Part shown: positions 17,543 through 25,743 of the stretch, piece by piece | Numbering within the stretch: the first letter of the stretch is position 1 | How the letters are laid out: every line of letters begins with the position of its first letter | Origin: an uncultured Pirellula sp. | GTDB taxonomy: Bacteria; Planctomycetota; Planctomycetia; Pirellulales; Pirellulaceae | Reading direction: 5' to 3' | DNA: 35,732 nucleotides | NCBI GenBank assembly: GCA_903930765.1 | Contig: CAIYZV010000081.1 | Span: forward strand, 1 to 35,732 | Made by a program: the position numbers and the translations under genes | The notes under the pieces: model-generated | What the model was told of the DNA's origin: nothing | Seen by the model: the letters and a program-made list of their open reading frames with translations, nothing else | The model's database searches: none

Positions 17543-18379
17543 TTAGTAGACCTTGGCAGCTACCTTATCGCCAGCTTGGATGTATCCCTTGCGGAACGCG
17601 GGGATGATCTTCCCAACCGATTTATCGTCGGCCACGGTCCGGATTTGGATTCGGCCGAGGTAGCTCCCGTTCCGGTAGATGTCGAGCATGTGGCCTTCTC
17701 GCAGACCATCATCACGACCGAGGGAAACTTCGACTTGATCGGTTCCAACCGCCAAGACAACTCCCTTGAGGTCGCTCGGTGGAACATCTTCAGGATCGGT
17801 GACACCCGCAGCAGCAAGTGCGGCGCCGCGAACTTCTGCCATCGCTTGATACTTGGTCGATTGATCGCGGAGGGAATCGATCTCCGATTGGAGATCCGAC
17901 TTCTTGCTAGCCAATCCGTTGATTTCGTCGGTCAAACGGATCACCGTGCGGCGTTGGCCATTCCGATCGGTGATGATCTTGTCGATCTCCTGCTTGAGCA
18001 GATCGTTCTCGCTGGTGATTCGCTTCAGTTCGGCCAGGGTCTGGGCCAAACTCTGGGTTGCTTGGGTATTTTTCGAGTTCAAGTCATTCAGTTGGGTGTT
18101 GGCCTGCTGGTTCTTTTCGCGCTCGGTGTCGAGTTGCGTTTGCAGGGCGGCCAAAGAAACGCGACGAGCGACTTGCTCTTGAGCGAGCGTGTTTTTGCTG
18201 ACTTCGCTGGCTTTTCTGAACCCATCGATGGTCGTATCAAGTTCCTTCTTCTGTTTATCGAGGGCCGCAACCTCTGACTTGAGGTCTTTGTGAGCAGCAT
18301 TAACCGCTACTGCAGCAACGAAGAAGGCTACGCTGAGGATCAACAGTAGCAACGTGAAAATCTGGCCGAGTCGTGTCAT
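17543..18379 (-). CDS. Membrane-anchored coiled-coil protein with C-terminal beta domain
   Basis: This 278-residue protein has an N-terminal membrane anchor (residues 5-27, GQIFTLLLLILSVAFFVAAVAV), then a long heptad-rich coiled coil (about 30-175) full of Glu, Gln, Lys and Leu, and a compact C-terminal domain (about 200-278). That domain reads GVVLAVGTDQVEVSLGRDDG, then GHMLDIYRNGSYLGRI, IQIRTVADDKSVGKI and AGDKV. This pattern of strands, with a GxxDGL..G turn and a final 'GDKV', resembles the FlgT C-terminal/beta-barrel type domain found in envelope proteins. The name is therefore structural only. It is expected to sit in the cytoplasmic membrane facing the periplasm. A near-consensus promoter lies about 85 bases upstream, and a 58-aa membrane protein gene follows. 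There are no catalytic motifs. Confidence 0.8.
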   Translation of the reverse strand: MTRLGQIFTLLLLILSVAFFVAAVAVNAAHKDLKSEVAALDKQKKELDTTIDGFRKASEVSKNTLAQEQVARRVSLAALQTQLDTEREKNQQANTQLNDLNSKNTQATQSLAQTLAELKRITSENDLLKQEIDKIITDRNGQRRTVIRLTDEINGLASKKSDLQSEIDSLRDQSTKYQAMAEVRGAALAAAGVTDPEDVPPSDLKGVVLAVGTDQVEVSLGRDDGLREGHMLDIYRNGSYLGRIQIRTVADDKSVGKIIPAFRKGYIQAGDKVAAKVY

Positions 18380-18465
18380 GAGTCAACCGAATGCAGTGGG
18401 TCAGGGATGTGATTTGACAAGCGGAATGAGAGCCGAGCGTTGAACGTCGGCAGCACCGAAACTCG

Positions 18466-18495
18466 AGTATAGTTCGGCCAACTCGGCAGTGTCAA
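18466..18495 (-). promoter_or_regulatory. Near-consensus sigma-70 promoter for the coiled-coil protein gene
   Basis: On the minus strand, a perfect TTGACA (18490-18495) is followed after 18 bases by TATACT (18466-18471, five of six). Transcription would start near 18459 and give an 80-base leader before the ATG at 18379. This is the best-looking promoter in the window and suggests steady, vegetative expression. Confidence 0.65.
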
Positions 18496-18628
18496 CGAAA
18501 TCAGAAAAAATGCCGCATTCGCTTCTCGCGGGAGGCATGGAGCCCCCCTCCAAACGCCCTGTAACCCTCAGGATCGTTCGGACTGTAGGGGATGGGTGAA
18601 TTGTGGGGGTTCTAGGGGGAATCGAGAC

Positions 18629-18657
18629 TTGGTAAACAGTTAAGTGTGAGATATCCT
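18629..18657 (+). promoter_or_regulatory. Possible sigma-70 promoter for sdhCAB
   Basis: TTGGTA at 18629-18634 and TATCCT at 18652-18657 are separated by exactly 17 bases. Each matches four of six consensus positions. Transcription would begin near 18664, giving a leader of about 130 bases that contains the inverted repeat and tandem duplication before sdhC. Confidence 0.35.
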
Positions 18658-18719
18658 CTACAGTACTTGAGTAGAAGGAATTTTGAGTTTTTCACCCCAC
18701 TGGGCGGCTGAGGGCCAAC

Positions 18720-18759
18720 CTGTCCGAGGACAGCCCGTGTGGAAAACCCGTGTGGAAAA
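18720..18759 (+). promoter_or_regulatory. Inverted repeat plus 13-bp tandem duplication in the sdhC leader
   Basis: CTGTCC-GA-GGACAG (18720-18733) is a perfect six-base inverted repeat with a two-base centre. It is followed without a gap by two identical copies of CCCGTGTGGAAAA (18734-18746 and 18747-18759). The block ends about 33 bases before the sdhC ATG. The inverted repeat is shaped like a dimeric regulator site; with only two central bases it would make a poor RNA hairpin loop. Its function is unknown. Confidence 0.5.
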
Positions 18760-18792
18760 CCTGACGATGGTTCGATCTAGAAATCTTTGAGA

Positions 18793-19656
18793 ATGACTGA
18801 AACACCTCGCGCGGAACCGACCGGAAGCTTTTTTCAACGCAACGAATTCTTGATTCGTAGGCTCCACTCTCTGAGTGGCTTAGTTCCGGTAGGGGCGTAC
18901 ATGTGCGTCCACCTGCTGACCAACGCCAGCCTCTCGAGTGGTCCGGAAGTCTTCCAAAATGCCGTTTTTGCGATCCATAGCATCCCATTTCTGCCGGTGG
19001 TGGAGTGGGCCTTCATTTTTCTGCCGATCATTTTCCACGCAGTCGCTGGCATTTGGATTGCTCGTTCGGGGCACTCCAATGTTGGCCGATACCGATACGC
19101 GAGCAACCGCCGGTACACGTGGCAACGTATCACGGGCTACATTGCCTTTGTGTTTATCTTTACCCACGTATTCCATCTTCATGGTTGGTTCCACGCGGAC
19201 TGGTGGCTCAAGTCGGTAGCCGAGCCGATTGGTATGGCTCAGTTCCGTCCTTACAACGCCGCCAGTTCCCTTGCTCAGGCCATGGGAAGCCTTTCGATTG
19301 TCTGGCCGATCTTCTATGTCATCGGTGTTTTGGCCTGCACGTTCCACCTCGCCAACGGCATCTGGACGGCTGGGATAACCTGGGGCCTCTGGATCACTCC
19401 TGCGGCACAGCGGCGAGCGTCCTATGCTTGCACGGCCTTCGGTGTCCTTCTGAGCCTCGCGGGCCTTTCGTCGGTCGTTGCAGTAACTCGCACCGATGCG
19501 GCCGCAGCCAAAGAAATTGAAGATCAAATGTACAATGTTCGAGTCCAAGGTCGCATGATTCAGCCCGACGACCATAAACGGACAGACGGACACATGAATG
19601 AGCATCCCAAAGGTCCCGAGCCTATCATCCCACAAGCCAACGCAGTCGGACTCTAA
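18793..19656 (+). CDS. sdhC: Succinate dehydrogenase cytochrome b558 subunit
   Basis: This 287-residue membrane subunit anchors succinate dehydrogenase and passes electrons through heme b to quinone. It is the long single-anchor form (cytochrome b558 family, as in Bacillus and many anaerobes), not the paired SdhC/SdhD type. Five membrane helices are readable, starting at about residues 28, 67, 110, 165 and 205. Candidate heme-ligand histidines sit in RRLHSLSG and VHLLTN (helix 1), IFHAVAG (helix 2), FTHVFHLHGW (helix 3) and TFHLANG (helix 4). The ATG at 18793 is preferred over a TTG two codons earlier. The last 50 residues form a polar, Pro-rich tail not needed for the fold. sdhA and sdhB follow, which confirms the assignment. 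The number of helices and histidines fits a di-heme, menaquinone-type enzyme. Confidence 0.9.
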   Translation: MTETPRAEPTGSFFQRNEFLIRRLHSLSGLVPVGAYMCVHLLTNASLSSGPEVFQNAVFAIHSIPFLPVVEWAFIFLPIIFHAVAGIWIARSGHSNVGRYRYASNRRYTWQRITGYIAFVFIFTHVFHLHGWFHADWWLKSVAEPIGMAQFRPYNAASSLAQAMGSLSIVWPIFYVIGVLACTFHLANGIWTAGITWGLWITPAAQRRASYACTAFGVLLSLAGLSSVVAVTRTDAAAAKEIEDQMYNVRVQGRMIQPDDHKRTDGHMNEHPKGPEPIIPQANAVGL

Positions 19657-19753
19657 GAGTGGTTGTTCTGCAGAGGTTGTTCGGTCGAAAAAAAGCTCGG
19701 ATGTCACACTCCAATCCAATTAAACGCGTTTCATTAGGAATAAGTGAATAAAA

Positions 19754-21742
19754 ATGGCTAGCAATCGTGTGTTGGTCGTCGGTGGAGGTTTAGCTGGTCT
19801 ATCCGCGACGATGAAGTTAGCGGAGCTCGGAATTCCAGTGGATCTGTTGAGTTTGACCCCTGTCAAGCGCTCCCACAGCGTTTGCGCGCAAGGGGGTATC
19901 AACAGCGTCAACGATCAGACGCGTCAACAGGGGGACTCTGAGTGGAACCACTTTGACGACACCATCTACGGTGGTGACTTCCTTCAAAACCAGCCACCCG
20001 TCAAAGAGATGGCGTACTGGGCACCGAAGGTGATCGATTTGATGGATCGACTCGGCGTGACATTCAATCGGACCCCGGAAGGCTTTATCGATCGGCGTCG
20101 ATTTGGTGGAACTCTGTACAAGCGGACGGCGTTTGCTGGTGCGACAACGGGACAGCAGCTTCTCTACGCCCTCGACGAGCAAGTTCGTCGGCATGAAGCA
20201 GCGGGATTGGTCAAGAAGTACGAGTTTTGGGATTTCCTCGGCCCCATTTTGGATGACGGCGGTCGTTGCGTAGGGGCCGTAGCACAGGATATGGTATCGA
20301 TGCAAATTCGGTCGTTCCCAGCCGACGCCGTTGTGGTTGCGACAGGTGGCTGCGGTCTTATTTACGGTCGCTCAACCATGTCGGTCTTCTGCACAGGCAG
20401 CGCGGCGAGCCGATGCTTCCAAGCGGGCGCGAAGTACGGGAACGGCGAGTTCATACAAGTTCACCCGACTGCAATTCCTGGCGCTGACAAGCTGCGATTG
20501 ATGAGCGAATCGGCCCGAGGCGAGGGAGGTCGTGTTTGGGTGCCACGCAAACCCAATGACACGCGTCCACCCAAGAGCATCCCTGAGTCGGAACGCTACT
20601 ACTTCCTCGAAGAGCGTTTTCCGAAATACGGCAACCTCGTTCCTCGCGACATCGCGACACGAGAGATTTTCAACATCTGCGTGAACGAAGGACTCTCGGT
20701 CGATCCCAATCGCATGTGCGTTTATCTCGATTTGACCCATATCTCCCGGGCCGAACTCGATCGCAAGCTTGGGGGGATCCTCGAGATTTACGAGAAGTTC
20801 CAGGGGGTTGATCCACGCGAAGAGCCGATGAAGATCTTCCCAGCCGTCCACTACAGCATGGGCGGTCTTTGGGTCGACTACGAAGCAAACAGCGAAGGTG
20901 GATTGGTCCCGGGCTCACCTCGCAACCAATGCACCAGCATTCCAGGCCTTTACGCGATCGGCGAATGCGACTACCAGTACCACGGCGCGAACCGTTTGGG
21001 TGCGAATTCGCTTCTCAGTTGCATCTTCAGTGGACTCTTCATAGGCCCTGGGATTGTGAATTGGATCAAATCCAACAAGGCATCAGCGGACTTGCCTAAG
21101 AGCGTTTTCGAGCGAGCCGTCGGCGTCGAGGAAGCTCGTCACAAGAAGTTGCTTTCGAACACCAGCGGTGGCGAAAACCCCTACCTGATTCACCAAGAAC
21201 TGGGCGATATCATGACCCGCTCGGCCACGGTCGTTCGTTACAACGACCAGTTGACCGACGCGTACTCCAAGGTAACTCAGATGGCAGAACAAGCCCGGCG
21301 GTGCTCGTTGGCTGACACCGGAAACTGGACCAACCAAAACGTGATCTTCACCAAAGCACTTCAGGACATGTTCCCGGTCGCGGAGTGCATCCTGAAGGGT
21401 GCGTTGATGCGAGACGAGAGCCGTGGAGCTCACTACAAACCTGACTTCTCGATGCCTTCGTTGACCTCGACAGACCCAACAGCCCGCCACCGCGAAGCGG
21501 AACAGTGGTGCGATGCGTTTGATGAGAACAATCGCAAGTTCCTCAAATCCTCGGTATGCACGTGGAAGGGGAATGAACCCGACTTGAAGTTCGAGGACAT
21601 CGATACACGACTTCTACCGCCCCGACCACGTCTCTACGGACTGGTAGGCGCAGAAGTGATCGAACAAGTGTGGAAAGAACGAGCTGAAGCGAAAGCCCGT
21701 GAAAAGGCATCAGCGCCAAAAGAACTCGTTGGCTCCGCCTGA
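19754..21742 (+). CDS. sdhA: Succinate dehydrogenase flavoprotein subunit
   Basis: This 662-residue subunit oxidises succinate to fumarate at a covalently bound FAD on the cytoplasmic side of the membrane. The N-terminal dinucleotide fold is VLVVGGGLAGLSATMKLAE. The covalent-FAD histidine is in RSHSVCAQGGIN (His41). Active-site segments follow in order: VVVATGGCGLIYG, FIQVHPTAIPG, SESARGEGGRVW, HYSMGGLWVD and GANRLGANSLLSC. The C-terminal part carries the Arg- and His-rich capping domain (RDESRGAHYKPDF). Length and features match the Bacillus-type enzyme. The gene lies about 100 bases after sdhC and 110 bases before sdhB, in one operon. SdhC type and SdhB sequence point to a menaquinone-reducing enzyme, but the direction (succinate oxidation or fumarate reduction) cannot be fixed from sequence. 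Confidence 0.96.
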   Translation: MASNRVLVVGGGLAGLSATMKLAELGIPVDLLSLTPVKRSHSVCAQGGINSVNDQTRQQGDSEWNHFDDTIYGGDFLQNQPPVKEMAYWAPKVIDLMDRLGVTFNRTPEGFIDRRRFGGTLYKRTAFAGATTGQQLLYALDEQVRRHEAAGLVKKYEFWDFLGPILDDGGRCVGAVAQDMVSMQIRSFPADAVVVATGGCGLIYGRSTMSVFCTGSAASRCFQAGAKYGNGEFIQVHPTAIPGADKLRLMSESARGEGGRVWVPRKPNDTRPPKSIPESERYYFLEERFPKYGNLVPRDIATREIFNICVNEGLSVDPNRMCVYLDLTHISRAELDRKLGGILEIYEKFQGVDPREEPMKIFPAVHYSMGGLWVDYEANSEGGLVPGSPRNQCTSIPGLYAIGECDYQYHGANRLGANSLLSCIFSGLFIGPGIVNWIKSNKASADLPKSVFERAVGVEEARHKKLLSNTSGGENPYLIHQELGDIMTRSATVVRYNDQLTDAYSKVTQMAEQARRCSLADTGNWTNQNVIFTKALQDMFPVAECILKGALMRDESRGAHYKPDFSMPSLTSTDPTARHREAEQWCDAFDENNRKFLKSSVCTWKGNEPDLKFEDIDTRLLPPRPRLYGLVGAEVIEQVWKERAEAKAREKASAPKELVGSA

Positions 21743-21850
21743 TCCGGATCCGAAGAACGCAAATCCAAACATCCAAGCTGGCTCGCCCCGAGGCGATGCC
21801 GGCAGCACGAAAACAAAACTTAGGTTCCAATATTCTCCGAAAGGCATCCC

Positions 21851-22711
21851 ATGATTGCATCGGGTCCAGAAGCAGATCAAAAACGACGACCATCGAAGAT
21901 CAATGTACGCGTTCTTCGCCAGGATGGTCCAGGGCTTCCCCCCTACTGGGAACGACACCAAGTCGACTACGAGCCCGACATGAACGTCATCAGTGTTCTG
22001 CAAAAGATTGCAGCTCAAGCGAAAACGTCCGAAGGCAAATCGGTGACTCCCGTAGCCTGGGATTGCGGATGCCTCGAAGAAGTTTGCGGATCATGCACCA
22101 TGGTGATCAACGGTCGAGTCCGACAAAGCTGCAGCGCGCTGGTTGATCGATTGTTTGAAGACAATCCTGAAGAGATCGAACTGCAGCCAATGACGAAGTT
22201 CCCCGTCGTTCGCGATCTGGTCATCGATCGTTCGCGGTTGTTCCATTCGCTGAAGCGAGTCCAAGCGTGGGTGCCTGTCGACGGGTACTACGACATGGGC
22301 GCTGGACCTCGCATCTCCCGGGAAGCGCAAGAGCAAAACTATCCGCTTAGCCAGTGCATGAGCTGTGGTTGTTGCCTCGAAGCATGCCCGCAATTCAACA
22401 AGGTCGAATTGCAACGCAATCCTGGCGAATCGGATGAGGATTTCACCAAACGCAAAGAGGCAGCCTACGAATCCGAGTTCATCGGCGCTCACGCCATTTC
22501 GCAAGCGATGCTCTTCAACTCCCACCCAGTCGCGAAGAGCCTCGAAAAAGAACGGATGGAGACAATCACATCAACCGGGGGAATCCAAGCTTGCGGAAAC
22601 GCGCAGAACTGCGTTGCCGTCTGTCCGAAGGAGATTCCATTGACCACTTCCATCGCGAGGGCGGGGCGAGCCGCGACCGTGTACGCGTTCAAGAAGATCT
22701 TTGATCGTTAA
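21851..22711 (+). CDS. sdhB: Succinate dehydrogenase iron-sulfur subunit
   Basis: This 286-residue subunit carries the three Fe-S clusters linking FAD to the cytochrome b. The [2Fe-2S] ligands are in CLEEVCGSC (Cys74, Cys79, Cys82) and the later QSC (Cys94). An extra Cys72 precedes them. The C-terminal ferredoxin part has CMSCGCCLEACPQF for the [4Fe-4S] cluster and CGNAQNCVAVCPKE for the [3Fe-4S]/[4Fe-4S] pair. The CLEEVCGSC...NGRVRQSC wording is close to the Bacillus type, which agrees with the single cytochrome b558 anchor. An acidic/polar N-terminal extension of about 17 residues precedes the ferredoxin fold. It is the last gene of sdhCAB and is followed by a hairpin terminator. Confidence 0.96.
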   Translation: MIASGPEADQKRRPSKINVRVLRQDGPGLPPYWERHQVDYEPDMNVISVLQKIAAQAKTSEGKSVTPVAWDCGCLEEVCGSCTMVINGRVRQSCSALVDRLFEDNPEEIELQPMTKFPVVRDLVIDRSRLFHSLKRVQAWVPVDGYYDMGAGPRISREAQEQNYPLSQCMSCGCCLEACPQFNKVELQRNPGESDEDFTKRKEAAYESEFIGAHAISQAMLFNSHPVAKSLEKERMETITSTGGIQACGNAQNCVAVCPKEIPLTTSIARAGRAATVYAFKKIFDR

Positions 22712-22781
22712 GCGTCTTCCCTCCGGTTTATCGCAGCGAAGGTTGTGTTGAACGGAAAGATACCTGAACTCTTACCACGCA

Positions 22782-22823
22782 ACGGGGCTGCATCTGCTTG
22801 AAGGTGCCGCCCCGTCTGGTTTT
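22782..22823 (+). terminator. Rho-independent terminator after sdhCAB
   Basis: ACGGGGC (22782-22788) pairs perfectly with GCCCCGT (22809-22815). An inner GCA/TGC pairing extends the stem past one mismatch. The stem is followed by CTGGTTTT. It lies about 70 bases after the sdhB stop. The T-run is short but the stem is strong. Confidence 0.6.
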
Positions 22824-22918
22824 AATAGATCCATCGCTTCCAGCGTTGTCCCCCGTCCTCCTCACCATGAGCGAGCCCGCTTGCACACCGCTCTGCCTCG
22901 CTCAGAATTGTCCCACCC

Positions 22919-25717
22919 ATGAACTTTGATCGACCTTGTGCCGACATCCTCGACGAGGCATGGCAGCGGTATGCCTTTGCCAATGATGCAGGACCCTATC
23001 TTTTGGTCCCAAAGGCTGTGCTGCAACCTCGTCATGAGTCGGAGGTCCAAGCCATCCTTGCCGCCTCAAAGGCAAAACGGATTCCAGTTTGTTTTCGCGC
23101 CGGCGGAACCAGTTTGTCAGGCCAGTCCGTAACCGACGGATGGTTGGTCGATATCGGTCGTCATTGGAGAGGCATCGAGGCATTGGATGAGGGAACGCGA
23201 GTACGAGTACAACCCGGTGCGATCGGTGGCTTAGTCAACGCACAACTGCGAACCTATGGAAAGAAAATCGGTCCTGACCCCTCAAGCATCAATTCTGCGA
23301 TGATGGGTGGCATGCTATCGAACAACTCGAGCGGCATGTGCTGCGGCGTCGCCAACAATGCTTATCACACATTGGAATCGATCCGTTTTATCTTGCCCGA
23401 TGGCACGATTTGGGACACGTCGCAACCCAACGAAAACACTCGGTTCAAAGAGAAACAACCAAACCTCTCTTCGGAACTGCTCGCGATCCGTCAATCCATC
23501 CTCAGCAATCAAAAACTACTCGACAAAATTCGACGCAAGTATCTCCAAAAAAACACCGTTGGATACTCGCTCAACGCATTTGTTGACTACGACGAACCAC
23601 TACAAATACTGGCCCATGTGCTTATTGGTGCCGAGGGCACGTTGGCGTTCATCAGCCAAGCAGTCCTCAGGACGCTTCCTGATTTTCCTGAAAAAGCGAC
23701 AGCTCTAGGTTTCTTTTCGGACGCATACTCGGCGTGCGACATGATTCCAGACTTGATCGATGTCCAAGCGGACGCGGTTGAGTTCATGGATCGTGCCAGT
23801 CTAGAATCGATTCGAAACCTCGATGGAGCACCCGAGGACCTCCCCCGGCAACTCGCCGAGCACGAAAGGATGATGGGTCTGCTATTCGAGTTCCAAGCCC
23901 CCACCAAGGATGCGTTACTTAACAAGCTCGAAGCATTTCGAACGGTTTGTCAGCCCAAGCTACGACCGCTGCGACCAATCGAGTTCACGCAGAATAAAAA
24001 AGAACAAGCCAACTTGTGGAAACTGCGAAAAGGGATGTATCCCGCCGTGGCCGCGATGCGCGCACGCGGTGAAGCGGCCATTCTCGAAGATATCAACTTC
24101 CCTCTTCCCAAACTGGCAGATGCAATCCTGGAACTTCAAACGATGTTTCGGAAGCACGAATATGCCAATGGGATCATTTTTGGACACGCAAAGGACGGCA
24201 ACCTCCACTTTGTGATCTCGCAACCGATGGCCAGCCAAAAGGACACGGATAAATATGCGCGGCTGATCGATGACATGGTCGATCTGGTTGTTCACCGTTT
24301 CGACGGTGCGCTCAAATCGGAACACGGAACAGGTCGGAACATGGCTCCCTTCGTTGAAACCGAATGGGGCTCCGATGCCGTCGCATTGATGTATCGATTG
24401 AAACGCGCTGTCGATCCAGACGGCCTCCTTAACCCCGATGTCATTTTGACATCCAAGCCCAAACTGCATCTGGAGAATCTTAAAGATTTACCGATCGTCG
24501 AGGATGTGGTCGACAAATGTGTCGAATGCGGAGCCTGCGAACCGCGTTGTCCCAGCCGCGATTTCACCTTGTCGCCGCGTCAGCGGATCGTGTTGCGACG
24601 CGCTCGTCAACGCTTGATCGCAAAGGGTGAAACAGAACTCGCAAAACAACTCGACCGCGATTACGAGTTTGCGGGCAAGCAATCGTGTGCTACCGATGGA
24701 CTGTGCGCCCTCGATTGCCCCGTGGCCATCAACACGGGAGACCTCATCAAACAACTCCGCCGAGAATCTGTTGGCAAGTCGGCAACTCGCATCGCATCAG
24801 GGCTAGCGAAACGCTTTGGAACCGCTGAACGGATGGTATCCGTCGCCCTGATGCTCGGACGTACTACCGCGTCCGTCGTCGGTTCAAAAACCATGCGTGG
24901 AATGACCAGGGGAATCGCGATGATCGCTCCAGGATTCCCACAGTGGCATTCCTCGCTAAACCAAGATGTGGAATCCATAGACCGCTCGTTGATCGCTCCC
25001 CTGGAAACGTGTGACTATATCTACTGGCCCGCATGCATGTCGCGCATGATGCACGGCACTGCCGCTGCTCTTCTCGAGGTCGCAGACCGCGCGGATGTTT
25101 CAGTTCATATTCCGAAAGAAGCTACTGGATTGTGCTGCGGTCAAGCGTTTTCGTCCAAGGGGTTCCTGGACGCAGCTATCGCCAAGCAATCGGAACTGAT
25201 CGATGCCATGTGGCGATGGAGCGAACGAGGTCGCAGACCTATCATCGTGGATCTCGGTTCGTGCACCGCGTTCCTCAAACAAAGCTTGTCGGATCTCGAT
25301 CAAGTCCGAAAAGAGCAATTGCGGCGCATGACCATCCTCGATTCGTCAGAGTTCGCCGCTCAGATTCTCCCCTCACTGACCATCTCCAAGCGGAAGAAAG
25401 TCATCGCGATCCACTCCGTTTGCTCGAACCAAAAATTCGGTTGGGGGGATCCGATGGCGAAAGTTGCTGCTGCTTGTGCCGAGCAAGTCATCGCTCCGCA
25501 TGAAGGAAAATGCTGCGGCATGGGTGGCGATCGCGGTTTCGAAATCCCAGATCTTGCAAAATCGGCAACCAAGGATGTCGGGCAGGCTATGTTGAACTCC
25601 CAATGCGACGAAGGCTTCACCAACGCGAGATCGTGTGCCATCTCTCTTTCGAGCGGCAGCGGCAAACGATGGAGCAGTTTGTTCCACCTCCTCAAGGAGT
25701 GCACGAGTTCAAGGTAG
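22919..25717 (+). CDS. FAD/Fe-S oxidoreductase, D-lactate dehydrogenase-like
   Basis: This 932-residue fusion protein joins a D-2-hydroxyacid dehydrogenase to an electron-transfer module. The N-terminal PCMH FAD domain has RAGGTSLSGQSV and GPDPSSINSAMMGGMLSNNS. The FAD-oxidase C domain has RKGMYPAVAAMRARG and FGHAKDGNLHF, the latter with the metal/substrate histidines, and SEHGTGRNMAPF. Then two [4Fe-4S] motifs follow, CVECGACEPRCPS (about 534) and CATDGLCALDCPVAI (about 590), and a GlpC-like C-terminal part with CCG motifs: ACMSRMMHG with LCCGQAF (about 738), and SVCSNQKFG with KCCGMGGDRG (about 864). By family it oxidises D-lactate (or a related D-2-hydroxyacid) and hands electrons to quinone or cytochrome at the membrane. 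Substrate is inferred. It is a lone gene, convergent with phoD with only 26 bases between stops. Confidence 0.9.
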   Translation: MNFDRPCADILDEAWQRYAFANDAGPYLLVPKAVLQPRHESEVQAILAASKAKRIPVCFRAGGTSLSGQSVTDGWLVDIGRHWRGIEALDEGTRVRVQPGAIGGLVNAQLRTYGKKIGPDPSSINSAMMGGMLSNNSSGMCCGVANNAYHTLESIRFILPDGTIWDTSQPNENTRFKEKQPNLSSELLAIRQSILSNQKLLDKIRRKYLQKNTVGYSLNAFVDYDEPLQILAHVLIGAEGTLAFISQAVLRTLPDFPEKATALGFFSDAYSACDMIPDLIDVQADAVEFMDRASLESIRNLDGAPEDLPRQLAEHERMMGLLFEFQAPTKDALLNKLEAFRTVCQPKLRPLRPIEFTQNKKEQANLWKLRKGMYPAVAAMRARGEAAILEDINFPLPKLADAILELQTMFRKHEYANGIIFGHAKDGNLHFVISQPMASQKDTDKYARLIDDMVDLVVHRFDGALKSEHGTGRNMAPFVETEWGSDAVALMYRLKRAVDPDGLLNPDVILTSKPKLHLENLKDLPIVEDVVDKCVECGACEPRCPSRDFTLSPRQRIVLRRARQRLIAKGETELAKQLDRDYEFAGKQSCATDGLCALDCPVAINTGDLIKQLRRESVGKSATRIASGLAKRFGTAERMVSVALMLGRTTASVVGSKTMRGMTRGIAMIAPGFPQWHSSLNQDVESIDRSLIAPLETCDYIYWPACMSRMMHGTAAALLEVADRADVSVHIPKEATGLCCGQAFSSKGFLDAAIAKQSELIDAMWRWSERGRRPIIVDLGSCTAFLKQSLSDLDQVRKEQLRRMTILDSSEFAAQILPSLTISKRKKVIAIHSVCSNQKFGWGDPMAKVAAACAEQVIAPHEGKCCGMGGDRGFEIPDLAKSATKDVGQAMLNSQCDEGFTNARSCAISLSSGSGKRWSSLFHLLKECTSSR

Positions 25718-25743
25718 ACTCGGTCTTTGAGGATCGCATCGCG

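Larger units (their letters stand above)
18380..18792. other. Divergent intergenic region with two promoters and a leader structure
   Basis: These 413 bases part the coiled-coil protein gene (minus) from sdhC (plus). They hold the strong minus-strand promoter, a weaker plus-strand promoter, and, just before sdhC, an inverted repeat followed by a 13-bp tandem duplication. All are listed separately. A 69-codon minus frame here (18658-18867) is antisense to sdhC and not credible. Confidence 0.6.

Noticed and set aside
18658-18867. 69-codon minus-strand frame overlapping the start of sdhC
   Set aside because: Antisense to a secure gene and to its leader; no features of a protein.
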